Shown here piece after piece: positions 23,787 to 34,357 of a stretch of 64,000 nucleotides of DNA (the stretch's first letter is position 1; every line of letters starts with the position of its first letter). The position numbers and the translations under genes are program-made. Origin of the DNA: Otatea glauca. Taxonomy: Eukaryota > Streptophyta > Magnoliopsida > Poales > Poaceae. The notes below the pieces were generated by a model that did no database searches, was not told the DNA's origin, and worked only from the letters and a program-made list of their open reading frames with translations. The stretch is from NCBI GenBank assembly GCA_036346275.1, contig CM070725.1, positions 40,176,104 through 40,240,103 on the forward strand, read 5' to 3'.

Positions 23787-25791
23787 GAAATTTTAGCTCG
23801 GTTATAAATTTTTTTTTCGCGATTAGCCTCCGATCAAAAAAAATTGTAAAAATAGCCTCTGCACAGTGTAATCCAGCGGTTCTGGAGCGCAGTATTTTTT
23901 TTAAAAAAATTCCAGCCGAATCCAGCGGACGCCGTCCGCTAGAATTTTTTTCTCAAAAAAATCCCGTACGGAAACCGGAACCGCTGGAACTCGGGGTGGG
24001 CCCAGGGGGTGGGGTGCGGGTGGGTGACGCGAACGGAAAAAAATATTTTTAGGACCGTAACGATTTTGAAAAATTGTGAAATTTTTTGTGGAGATTTTTG
24101 ACACATCAGTGATATTTTAATAAAAATTTGAGAAGATTATCACATACGAAGAATTTTTAAAAATTCAAACATTACAACTATCTTGATGAAACACTGACCA
24201 GTAAGTTTGAAGCGAACGAAAAATAAAAAAAACCACCTTGATAAATTCTAAAAAAATTTGTGCAGGTTTTTGACATATCAATTATATTTCTATAAAAATT
24301 TGAGAAGATTATCATGTATGAGGAATTTTTAAAAATTCAAACAGTACAACTGTTTTTATGAAACACCGACTAGTAAGTTTGAAGCGAACTAAAAATGAAA
24401 AAACACCTTGATAAATTCTAAAATTTTTTGTGCAGGTTTTTGACACATCAATTATATTTTCATAAAAAATTTGAGGAGATTATCACGTATGAGAATTTTT
24501 TGAAAATTCAAGCATTATAAATGTCTTTGTGAAACACTCACCAGTAAGTTTGAAGCGAACGAAAAATGAAACAAACCACTTTGATAAAAACCTGCAAATT
24601 TTTTTTTAGAATTTATCAAGGTGGTTTGTTTCATTTTTCGTTCGCTTCAAACTTACTGGTCAGTGTTTCATAAAGACAGTTGTAATGTTTGAATTTTCAA
24701 AAATTCCTCATACGTGATAATCTCCTCAAATTTTTATGCAAATATAATTGATGTGTCAAAAACCTGCACAAAAAAATTCAGAATTTATCAAGGTGATTTT
24801 TTCATTTTTCGTTCGCTTCAAACTCACTGGTCGATGTTTCATAAAAACAGTTGTACCGTTTGAATTTTTAAAAATTCCTCATACGTGATAATCTCCTCAA
24901 ATTTTTATGGAAATATAATTGATGTGTCAAAAACCTGTAAAACAAATTTCAGAATTTATCAAGGTGGTTTGTTTTATTTTTCGTTCGCTTCAAACTTACT
25001 GGTCAATGTTTCATAAAGACAGTTGTAATGTTTGAATTTTCAAAAATTCCTCATACGTGATAATCTTCTCAAATTTTTATGCAAATATAATTGATGTGTC
25101 AAAAACCTGCACAAAAAAATTCAGAATTTATCAAGGTGGTTTTTTTATTTTTCGTTCGCTTCAAACTTACTGGTCGGTGTTTCATAAAAATAGTTGTACT
25201 GTTTGAATTTTTAAAAATTCCTCATACGTGATAATCTCCTCAAATTTTTATGGAAATATAATTGATGTGTCAAAAACCTGTAAAACAAATTTTAGAATTT
25301 ATCAAGGTGGTTTGTTTCATTTTTCGTTTGCTTCAAACTTACTGGTCAGTGTTTCATAAAGACAGTTGTAATGTTTGAATTTTTAAAAATTACTACGTGA
25401 TAATCTTCTCAAATTTTTATGAAAATATCACTGATATGTCAAAAACATCCACAAAAAATTTACAATTTTTCAAAGTCGTTACAGTCCTATAAATATTTTT
25501 TTCGTTCGTGGCACCCACCCCACCCCACCCGCACCCCACCCCCACCCCAGCCCCTGGCCCACCCGAGTTCCAGCGGATCCAAACCGCTGGAACTCGGTTT
25601 CGTACAGGATTTTTTTGAAAAAAAATTTCCAGCGAACGTCGTCCGCTGGATTCGGCTGGAAAAAATTTAAAAAAAATACCGCGCTCTAGAACCGCTGGAT
25701 TACACTGTTCAAAGGCTATTTTTGCAATTTTTTCGATCGGAGGCTAATCGTGAAAAAAAAATTATAACCCAGCTACGAGAGTAAAAACTTC
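23787..25791. mobile_element. Foldback Mutator-like element, 2005 bp, perfect 9-bp target-site duplication
   Basis: A perfect 9-bp duplication, ACTAGAAGA, lies at 23778-23786 and 25792-25800. The left end GAAATTTTAGCTCGGTTATA matches the reverse complement of the right end (GAAGTTTTTACTC...GGGTTATA). Essentially the whole element is one long inverted repeat centred near 24590. The outer 300 bp of each arm are mirrored, including the 'ccagcggttct' and 'aaccgctggaactcggg' blocks, and the inner parts are tandem 171-bp units (three left, five right). It has no coding capacity. The 9-bp duplication and long terminal inverted repeats fit a MULE. It is nested in the hAT 23037-26315. Confidence 0.9.
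24090..25445. repeat. 171-bp tandem units arranged as an inverted array
   Basis: The anchor gacacatca / tgatgtgtca recurs at about 24101, 24272 and 24441 on the left, and in inverted form at about 24749, 24920, 25092, 25263 and 25432 on the right, a period of 169-172 bp. Each unit carries 'gaggaatttttaaaaattcaaac', 'aaacaccgaccagtaagtttgaagcgaacgaaaaat' and 'aaaccaccttgataaattct'-like segments. Transcription across the array would give a hairpin of several hundred base pairs. Confidence 0.9.
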
Positions 25792-26910
25792 ACTAGAAGA
25801 ATGGGGAATAGTCTGGAAAATCAGTGATTCAACAAGGGATAAGGCTGGCCGAAGAATAAAGAAAGAAGAGAGAGAAAGAAATAAGGAGAGAGAGAGAAAA
25901 GAAAGAAAAGGAAAGGAAGAAGAAAAGGAAAAAGAAAGAAAAATAGGAAAAAAAATTGAAATGCGTAAAATTTGAATAACCAATTGCAGAAAATTATCTC
26001 AACGCGATTTATACGCTAATAAACGTAAAACGATTGTAACTAATAAACGATAGTTTTCTGGGATGCATATGTTACAAGTAATTAATTGTTTTATATATGT
26101 GTTTTATGTGGTATCTGTTTTCGTGCGTTATCCCACAAAAATTATTCGATACCGTATCGATTTCGCTCCGTATTTGATTCGAATCCGCGACCGATATTAT
26201 CCGTGCCGTATTTGTATCCGATACTATCCGAATCCAATTCCGAATCCGACAAAAAATATGATTTAAGATATGAAAAGAGCGATATTCGATCGAATCCGAG
26301 CCGATTGCACCCTTACAATGAGTATCACCTAAGCCTAGTGGGACAGCTGTCGATTCGTCAACAGCCACTACTTCAGCCGTAACCAGTTCATCAATTTCTA
26401 GTCAATAATCGGCAAGAATATCATGGTCTAGAACAAGCCAACCGTCAGCAGGTATAACATCGTCAAGTTGATCTAGAACCCAATTAAGATAGAGGATTGA
26501 CCAACTCATTAAGATTGCGAAGAAAGATTGGGCTTGGACCTCAGAAGACTGACTCTAATTTATTGTAAGTCGTATACTAACTACATATATACGTTCCAGT
26601 TCCACATGGTTTCAAAATCCCTGATTTTATTAAATTTGTGGGGGATAGTTCACAATTATGTCTTGAGAATATAGGCCAATTTGTGGCACAATGTGGAAAA
26701 TCTGGCAATATTGATGGATTACGATTTCAGTTGTTTCCATTATCTTTGTCAGGTACAACGTTCAGATGGTTTACCACATTGGCGCCAGATCGCTTATCAT
26801 AGAGTTTGCTCAGCATGCCATGAATCTCTATGATGTGAACAACACTGAATTTGATCACATATGGGTGGCACAATGCTCCTAGGATCAACGAGGACATTCT
26901 TCAAGACTAC

Positions 26911-27139
26911 GGGCCTGTTTGGTACGGCTCCAGCTCCACCAGATTCATGGATCTGGTGGAGCTGGGTATTTGTAGCTCCACAGATCTATGAAGTTGGATC
27001 TGTGGGTATATTAAGAGTGTTTAGATAGATTATTTTATTTAATTTTAGACTAAAAATATAAACTTAATTCTATTTATTTTAGCCTACAAGATTCAGATCT
27101 GAGGTGGAGCCAGAATCTGGAGCTCTACTAAACAGGGCC
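26911..27139. mobile_element. Tourist-like MITE, 229 bp
   Basis: The left end GGGCCTGTTTGGTA and the reverse complement of the right end, GGCCCTGTTTAGTA, form terminal inverted repeats. The flanks are TAC (26908-26910 and 27140-27142), a 3-bp duplication. The interior has inverted 'cagctccaccagat' and 'atctggtggagctg' words and 'tttagactaaaaatataaa', shared with the 228-bp copy at 52588-52815, which has a TTA duplication. The family is therefore PIF/Harbinger-like. Confidence 0.8.
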
Positions 27140-27175
27140 TACTTATTACATGTTTGCTAAATTGTGAGTGCACAT

Positions 27176-27404
27176 TGTTAAGGAACCTCGCTATCGAATA
27201 GTCCGGGGTTCCCGAACAGATCTGAAGTGGAGAACAGAAAGAAAGAGAGACATGTGTTTAGGGAGAGCGAAAGCGGAAATTCTTTATTGCTAATGAATTC
27301 TGGTACATAGGGGGGACCCCCGCTCCTCCTTTTATAGCGCTCATCCAGGGTTTTGGCTAAGGGACCACATGGGCCTTCCAATGGGCTATTAGGGTTTCTT
27401 AACA
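27176..27404 (-). repeat. Left (3') LTR of the copia element, 229 bp
   Basis: It is nearly identical to the right LTR. The next bases inward are ctcccccttgggccc, whose complement is a polypurine tract ending gggggag, as expected just inside a 3' LTR on the minus strand. Confidence 0.9.
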
Positions 27405-27648
27405 CTCCCCCTTGGGCCCTTTGCCGCGAGATGCATATGCCTCAAAAACTCCAGAAAAACCCAGTGGGAAAAATACTTGGAGAAAGAGTACATAGCATAC
27501 GCTTACTATGTTGCACGAATTGCCTCGTTAAAACCTTACGCAAGAAAACTTCAGGAAAAACTTGCTAAGGAAAAAGAGTACAATTCTCCCAACTTCAATT
27601 GCTAATCTTCGAGATTTATGTTGGGTATTCATAATTCATGTTCAGGAT

Positions 27649-29190
27649 TCATACGGGAGTATGTGACATATCTCCCCCTGAAATCTGCACTTCTCTAAGT
27701 CTCATCATCCCAATTTCTTTCACGCACCTTTCAAAGGTAGATGCTGGGAGTGATTTAGTGAACAAATCTGCAAGATTTTCACATGACTTAGTATGCAATA
27801 TTTTGATCTCGTTCATCTTATGCAATTCGTGAGCATAGAAGAACTTGGGGTTGATATGCTTCGTGAGATTGCTCTTCACATAACCCATCTGTGCTTGGGC
27901 AACATAAGCTGCATTATCTTCATAAATTATCGTGGGAGTTTGCTCAATGTTCAAACCACATGACTTCTGGATGTGGTGAACCATTCTTCTGAGCCATGCA
28001 CATTCACGTGATGCTTCATACAAAGCAATGATTTCCGAGTGGTTTGTCGACGTCGAGACAAGAGTCTGCTTAGACGACTTCCAAGAAATTGCTGTTCCTC
28101 CACATAGGAAAACATAGCCGGTTTGGGACTTGCCAGTATGCGGGTCTGATAAATACCCAGCATCGGCATAGCCAACCAAATTCAATTCATTATTTCTTCT
28201 AAAGAACAGACCGAGGTCTTTGCTTCCTTGGAGGTAACGGAAGATGTCCTTGATCCCTTTCCAATGCCTTTTGGTGGGTTCTGCACTGTACCGAGCTAGC
28301 AAATTCACAGCGAACGCAATGTCCGGTCTAGTGCTATTCGCAAGGTACATGAGCGCTCCAATTGCACTCAAATATGGGAATTCTGCTCCCAGGACTTCCT
28401 CCCCCTCTTCTCTAGGTCTGTATGGGTCTAGGTCTGCTTGGAGTGACGTTCCGACCATTGGAGTCTTCGCAGGATATGCCTTTTCAAATCCAAACCTTTC
28501 CAACACTTTCTGTGTGTAGGTTGATTGATGTACCAAGATTCCTCCTTGGACATGTTCAAGCTGCAAGCCTAAACAAAACTTGGTTTTACCCAAATCTTTC
28601 ATTTCAAACTCAGACTTCAAGTATGAGCATGCCTCTTCAATTTCTTCATCCGTCCCAATGATGTTCAAGTCATCTACATAGACGGAGATTATAGTAATCC
28701 ATTCGGGATCATTGTATAAACACACATGGACAATCTTCGCTGCTTGTGTAGCCTTTCTTGCAGAGAAAGTCACTCAGCGATTATACCACATTCTTCCCGA
28801 TCGCTTCAACCTATACGTTGATTTCTCCAATTTCACACTGCATGTGTTTCTATTTGCTCCATCTTGGTTGGGATAGGAATTCCTTAGGTACTTTCATGTA
28901 TATCTCCGAATCCAAGTTTTCATACAAATATCTTTGTGACAACATCCATTAGCTTCATTCTCAACTTCAAGTTGACGCCATTGAGATCAAATATCTAAAG
29001 GTAATTCCTCCCATGACCGGAGAATAGGTTTCTTCATAATCAACTCCGGGACGTTGAGTGAAACCTTGAGCTACAAGCCTTGCTTTGTACCTTACAACTT
29101 CGTTGTTTTCATTTCTCTTAGAACAAAGACCCATTTGTGACCTACGGAGGTTTATATGGGGAGGTGTGCGTGCATACGGCTCAAACACCT
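27649..29190 (-). pseudogene. copia reverse transcriptase and RNase H segment
   Basis: The 3' part, 27649-28773, is one open stretch of 374 residues. It has the YVDD catalytic motif at its residues 32-35 (about 28669-28680), then EMKDLGKTKFCLGLQ, SAIGALMYLANSTRPDI, GYADAGYLSDPHTGKSQTGY and the RNase H region ISWKSSKQTLVSTST, ending near LADLFTKSLPASTFE. The N-terminal reverse transcriptase piece (28967-29188) carries YKARLVAQGFTQRPGVDYEE in another frame, and the sequence between them is disrupted. It is recognisable but not functional as one protein. Confidence 0.85.
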
Positions 29191-29799
29191 CTCTCTTGTT
29201 CGGAGAGACTAACTCGCAGATGATTGCCTTTTTCCATTCTTCCCAATCTAGCCTTTTCTTGCACTCTGCGAGAGATGCGTGCTCGGGATCATGATCAATG
29301 ATCGAGGCAATCTTCTTTGCGAAGTATGCATCAACGTTGGTCGTTGCTCTATTCAGGATTCTCTGTTATTACAAAGTTTATGGCCATTTCTTCATGGGGT
29401 GCTTCATGCACTTCTACTTGCTCTTCGTTGCTATTCCCTATCGCAGAGCAAGTTCCTTTAGTTTTCATCGCCTATGTGTGCGCACACATTATTTCCCGGC
29501 TTCCTTGATGGAAGATTCAAGTGCGAATTGCCTTTCTGTTGGCTTCTTTCCAGTGCAGTCTCAACCGGCTCCCTTCTTTCCTTGGGGCATTTTCGTGATT
29601 GGTTGTGGTAAGTCCTCTCGCTTGATTTTCTCCAGACGCCTCCGGTACTTTGGGTTTGAGGAGCCGATTGCTCGCTCTTTTCTTTGAGGCCTCTGAGCAG
29701 GTTGAGGGATACCTTCTATTTTCTTTGGTATTTCCACCCTCTCGGTGCATTCCTTGCGGGTACATGCGACTTAACCACGCCCTTCGGATCACAAAATGA

Positions 29800-31200
29800 T
29801 CGGGCATTTCATTTGCTAAATTCGCAAATCAATTATCTTCGGACTTCTTGATTTGCTTCATTAGTTCGGGGTCATGCGGGATCCAGTGGAATGCCATATG
29901 ATTTCCGGCATTTTTCATCCAAAGGTTGATTTCCTCCCTAATGACGGAAACGATCCTCGTCAAAGATGCAATCAATGAATCGGTCAGTATGCAAGTCTCG
30001 ATCATGGGTTCCAAATACCGATTATGGATGCACTCTCATAACCAACGATATCCCGGACTTGCGGAGAGGGCCCATTGCGATCACTGGGGGTGGTATAGGT
30101 ACATATACCATACACCCAAATTTTCTAAGGTGGAGATCTTGGGATGATCCGTGCACAAGTCGCATAGGAGAATGGATGTTGTAGGCCGACGGTCTAAAAT
30201 TGATAAGAGCTGCTGCGTGCAGATCGCGTGTCCCCAACAAGTGTTGGGCAAGTTATAACTCGCAAAAGCGGTCCGGCAATGAACTTAATCCTCTTTATTA
30301 GTGCTTCGCTAGTCCGCTCGCGTATGAACGCGTGCGATGGAGTGCTCAATCTGCTATCCTCGTTCTTTGTGCAATAATCATCAAATGCCTTTGAAGTAAA
30401 TTCTCGGCATTGTCCATTCTAATGGACTTCACGCGATGATCGGGAAAGCATTCTTAATTCTTATGATCTGCGAGATCGACTTTGCAAAAGCATGGTTTCT
30501 TGTTAACAACAAGCATACATGCGACCATTTCGAGGAAGCATCGATGAGCACCATAAAGTATCGAAACGGCCCCGACAGGCTGAATCGGACCGCAAATATC
30601 CCCGGATGCGTTCCAGAATGCAGGATTTCACTTTGCACTTTCATGACAGAGGGTCTAGTTATTAATTTCCGGTGGCACATGCAGGCACACAAAATCTTCA
30701 TGATTCGGAAATTTTTAACATTTATGCCATGACCACGTGAGTTGTTTACTATATTTCTCATCATTCTAAGACCAGGATGACCTAATCTACCATGCCATAA
30801 AGAAAATAACTCGAGCTTCTAAAAGCAGTCTTCAAGGAAGTATACACTTGGTGCATGAATATTCGTGTAGTACAACCTGATTCATATGAGGATATTTTTC
30901 TAATACCATTTTTCCACATACCGCGTGCTTCACAATGCACAAGTATTCTTTGCCATTTTCTTCATTGGTTTCTACGTGAAAACCATTGGCGCGGATGTCT
31001 TTAAAGCTTAAGAGAGTGCGCGTTGATTCGAGGTACAAAAGGGCTTCTTCAATTACCAAAGTTGTACCCATAGGCAATATAATAGTGGCTCTTCCCGAGC
31101 CGATTACATATGAGTTGCTTCTCGCGATCGTAGTAATCTTTCCGCGTTCTTCGTGATCATTGGAAATACTTAGACTCTCTTAAGATGGTATTTGTTGTGC
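29800..31200 (-). pseudogene. copia integrase and protease remnants
   Basis: On the minus strand, 30022-30240 reads as the integrase-proximal part with LHLRKFGCMVYVPIP. At 30429-30764 there is the integrase core area with FMVLIDASSKWSHVCLL. At 30832-31077 there is the segment after the protease, with ALLYLESTRTLLSFKDIRAN. The frames differ between segments, and several stops separate them. Confidence 0.7.
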
Positions 31201-31499
31201 CACTATCAACAATGCATATCTCTTCCATTTGGGCGCTACGATTTCTAGATAAAAGAAATATAATTCTAATCGATAGAGGCAAAACAATCCAAATATTACT
31301 TGCAAAATTGAAGAATATGGAATAAAGAATAAATTGCGTATTTATTCATGAAAGAAGTATGCTCTTCTAGAGCTTACAATCCTTTATTCAAAGAAAATGC
31401 TAACAACCATAATCTAAAAGAAATGCATTAAATGAATCAGTAAAATATGCATTAATTTCGCTTCTATATCATCTGCGCAGGTTTTCTTCATTTGCCATA

Positions 31500-32480
31500 A
31501 TCATGGCTGCAGATCGATGTCCGTGCTATTCAGTGAGGATGAGGCGAGTGGGTGTCTACATCCATGACATCATCTTCACCGATGTTGGCGAAGTGAGCCT
31601 CTCATGGGCGTTTTCCTTTGCCTTCTTCTTAGCCCGATATGCGTTGATCACTTCCTTGGATTCGCGACATATCTTGACCAATGTCCCCAAGTGCCACACT
31701 TGAAGCACGCTGGTTCTGCTGTCCATACGGCTTGGCGGCGTCTTTTCTTTGTCATCCTCTTCGCAGGGCTTTGGACTTTCCTTTGGCCCGGGTCTCTCTT
31801 TTCACCCTGCTTGCCTTTCTTTCTATGAGTGGGCTTTTCACCTTGTAGCTATTGGCATTGACTTACGTGCGGTGCCTCTTCCAGTGGTCATGAGACATAG
31901 TTCTTGCGTAGAACATCGTCTTGCGATTCTCGCAACTTGCATTACATCAATCGATTCGCTATACTCCTTGTATGCGCCCCGACGATAGTGCGTGCACTGG
32001 ATAGCATTAGGGTGGAAGGTAGAGAGTTTTCTCAATCTTCTCTTCATCGGTGATCTTCTTGCCACATAGAGAAAGATTGGTACAAATTACGTGCAAGGCG
32101 TAATTGTACTCACCACTATTCAAGTCCGCAAACCTCAGCGCACCCAATCTTGTTGTGCTTGGGGCAAGATGGTGTACTTGAGCTTTTCAACCGCTCAAGT
32201 GCAACCAAAGCTCAAGTGCACTCTCCTCACCATATATTCATTCTTTAGAGTGGTCGAGAGATGGTGCTCGAGAAAATGCAGAGCTTGATCGCTCGCTTTC
32301 GTTGGTAGGTTTTGCGCCCCGCGAGGACCCTAGACCAATCGCCGAACGGAGCTTCTTGCCCCAAGAACAATCTTTACGTCCGATGCCCAAGTAAGGTAGT
32401 TCGACTGCGGGGCTATTTCTTCAAACTCACGATTCACAATGCCGACATATCCGCATGATTTCAAAATTCGGTTTAGATTA
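31500..32480 (-). pseudogene. copia gag remnant
   Basis: The minus strand encodes a Gag start-like REFEEIAPQSNYLTWASDVK (about 32350-32440). A segment with STFHPNAIQCTHYRRGAY (31838-32065) and a decayed region near 31680 expected to hold the zinc knuckle follow. Frameshifts and stops prevent a continuous product. Confidence 0.7.
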
Positions 32481-32689
32481 TGCGTGTAACTCGATAGAAA
32501 ATGGTTGCAAAAGCATAAAGTGCGGAAAATAAATTCATATGCATTGCAATATATTAAATAAAGCAACGGATTCAAAATTCATAAAGAAAATTCAAAAATA
32601 GAGAAATAAAGCAAGAAAATTTAAAAAGCAGAGCCAAATAAATCTTCTTGATTTTCGGCAATTTTTCAAAATTTTCTGCAATTTTTCAT

Positions 32690-33500
32690 AATTTTTCTTT
32701 TTTCTCTCTTTCTTTTCTTTTCTTCTTTCTTCTACGAATCGGCCTTATGGGCCTTCGCCCATTTCGTTGCCCACAAAAAGGAACCCCGCGACTAGGGTTT
32801 CCCCATGCGCCCCTTGCGCTGTCGCGCGCCGCCGCGCTGCGCCTCGCGCCCGCGCCTCGTCTTGCCAGCCGCGCGCCCTCGCTGCTGCCCCCTTCTTTCT
32901 CGGCCCGACCGCAGACATCTTCTCCGGCGATGGCCCGGTGGCGACGGCGGCGCTGGCCGCTGAACGCGCAAAACCGAGCAGCGATCGTGGCGGTGGGGTG
33001 GCGACCTCGGCGTTCCGGCGAGGCGATCTTGGCCGCTGGTGGCACAACGACGGTGGCCGGCTTCGAGCGAGCGGCGAGCGAGCAAGTCGCGGCGACGTCG
33101 GCGGCCGAGGCCGGCTTGATCTTGATGCGCGAAGCCGTCGGCGGCGGAGGCACTTCAGCGCGACGGCGCGGAAGCCGAGGCGGCGGCAGGCCGCATGCGC
33201 GTGAGCCAAACGGCGCCGGAGGCGCCAGCGCGACGCGCGTGGAAACCGAGGCGGTGAAACCGTGGTCGGACGGACGGCGCGAGGCGACGCGCGGCGCTTG
33301 GTTCGGCAGCCATGGTCGCGTGTCGCGGCGCAGATGCGGCGCGGCGACACGGCCGACGACGCGCATGTATACCGAGGCATCGCAAGGCCGGGCGCCGCTC
33401 GGCGGGCGTTAGTCGGGACGACGCGACGCGGCCGAGGCCATCGGCGGCGTGGCGGCGGCTTCGAGCCGCGGCCGATGCTTGCGCGCTTGTCGGGCGACGG
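32690..33500 (-). other. GC-rich leader of the copia element
   Basis: Long open frames exist on both strands (for example 254 residues plus, 226 residues minus), but they are Arg/Ala/Pro-rich and overlap, as expected from GC composition. The block sits between the 5' LTR and gag, like the GC-rich blocks in the copia elements at 10020-10560 and 42130-42700. I regard it as untranslated leader, possibly acquired from a host gene. Confidence 0.55.
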
Positions 33501-33707
33501 CCACTTCCTTTTTTTTTGATGAACAATAAAAAATGTACCGTAGCTTCAAGCGATCGCGTGTGACTTCGTACACGCGGACGAAAAACAAGATAAGATGCGA
33601 GGATAGATGCATGCGAAGAAAACGCTGCGCTTAGATTCGATTGCCAATTCTCACCTTTTCTCACCTTTTCTATTCTGATCTCCGTAGAGCAATTCGTGCT
33701 GATAACG

Positions 33708-33937
33708 TGTTAAGGAACCTCGCTATCGAATAGTCCGGGGTTCCCGAACAGATCTGAAGTGGAGAACAGAAAGAGAGAGAGACACGTGTTTAGGGAGAGC
33801 GAAAGCGGAAATTCTTTATTGCTAATGAATTCTGGTACATAGGGGGGACCCCGCCTCCTCCTTTTATAGCGCTCATCCAGGGTTTTTGGCTAAGGGACCA
33901 CATGGGCCTTCCAATGGGCTATTAGGGTTTCTTAACA
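33708..33937 (-). repeat. Right (5') LTR of the copia element, 230 bp
   Basis: It pairs with 27176-27404. The adjoining plus-strand 'cgtgctgataacg' reads gttatcagcacg on the minus strand, immediately downstream of the LTR. That is the position of a primer-binding site of the initiator-methionine tRNA type in variant form. Confidence 0.88.
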
Positions 33938-33942
33938 CACAT

Positions 33943-34349
33943 GACCCGTTCTACGTAACTCATAATTTTCGTTAAAATTCTTAGTAAAGACATGTTGGCT
34001 TCTAACGCTAATTATTTTACTATTTAGGTGTGGCAATGTCAATTATGTAGATAAGAGGCATGGACACAAATATGAGATTTGTTTATTAATACTGGCCACC
34101 TCATTGCTTTCCTAGCATGATTTTTTTTCCTATACATTGGCAAAGAGCTGAAAAGAAATTTTACTCAATTAATGCAGTGGGTAACTGTTATTGATTGAAA
34201 TTGTTACAACATCAACCTAGCAGAGCAGAAATGTATGGATCAAGGGAATATATGTTGATTATAAGCATAGGCTTAGGATGGATTCTCACTTATGTTGCGC
34301 CGTCTTTCCATGTGATACACTTACCATTTGCTATGTCACTAGAATATAT
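33943..34349. other. Gene-free spacer
   Basis: AT-rich, with no recognised feature. Confidence 0.4.
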
Positions 34350-34357
34350 CTGCCGAG

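Larger units (their letters stand above)
23037..26315 (-). mobile_element. Non-autonomous hAT element, same family as 44079-49486
   Basis: A perfect 8-bp duplication CAATGAGT (23029-23036 and 26316-26323) flanks TAGGGATGTAATCGG on the left and a right end whose reverse complement is TAAGGGTGCAATCGG. Both subterminal regions are rich in 'ggattcgg' and 'atccgaat' words. The left end resembles the transposase 5' end of 44079-49486 and the right end its 3' end, so this copy is inverted relative to the larger one; strand is given by that comparison, with the GC-rich leader at the left. Removing the nested foldback element leaves about 1.27 kb. No transposase remains. Confidence 0.9.
20815..26810 (+). 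pseudogene. Decayed Ty3-gypsy gag, split by nested insertions
   Basis: Three pieces read in the same direction. Piece 1 (about 20815-21338) is coding-like and contains VTQDEFSDLVNQSV. Piece 2 (about 22816-23036) continues in frame with piece 1 once the solo LTR is removed (TDGALAKTLANSS). Piece 3 (26324 to about 26810) carries KIPDFIKFVGDSS, LRFQLFPLSLSGTTFRWF and LAPDRLS, the core of a Tat-type retrotransposon Gag. Several in-frame stops mark it as dead. Pieces 1 and 2 are assigned mainly by collinearity; piece 3 is recognised by motif. Confidence 0.6.
27176..33937 (-). mobile_element. Full-length Ty1-copia retrotransposon, 6762 bp, coding region decayed
   Basis: Paired LTRs (27176-27404 and 33708-33937) start TGTTAAGGAACC and end TTTCTTAACA. 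They are flanked by a perfect 5-bp duplication CACAT (27171-27175 and 33938-33942). On the minus strand the order is leader, gag, protease, integrase, reverse transcriptase, RNase H, which is copia order. The LTRs differ at only about five positions by eye, yet the interior from about 28800 to 32500 is full of frame changes and stops. This copy therefore probably moved using enzymes supplied by another copy. Confidence 0.92.

Noticed and set aside
24090..25445. 171-bp period could suggest a centromeric satellite
   Set aside because: There are only eight units, arranged head-to-head inside one transposon with a clean 9-bp duplication. No long tandem array is present in the window.
32648..33412. 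Long open frames on both strands (254 and 226 residues)
   Set aside because: They overlap on opposite strands, are Arg/Ala/Pro-rich, and lie in the leader of a copia element between the 5' LTR and gag. They are a GC-composition effect.
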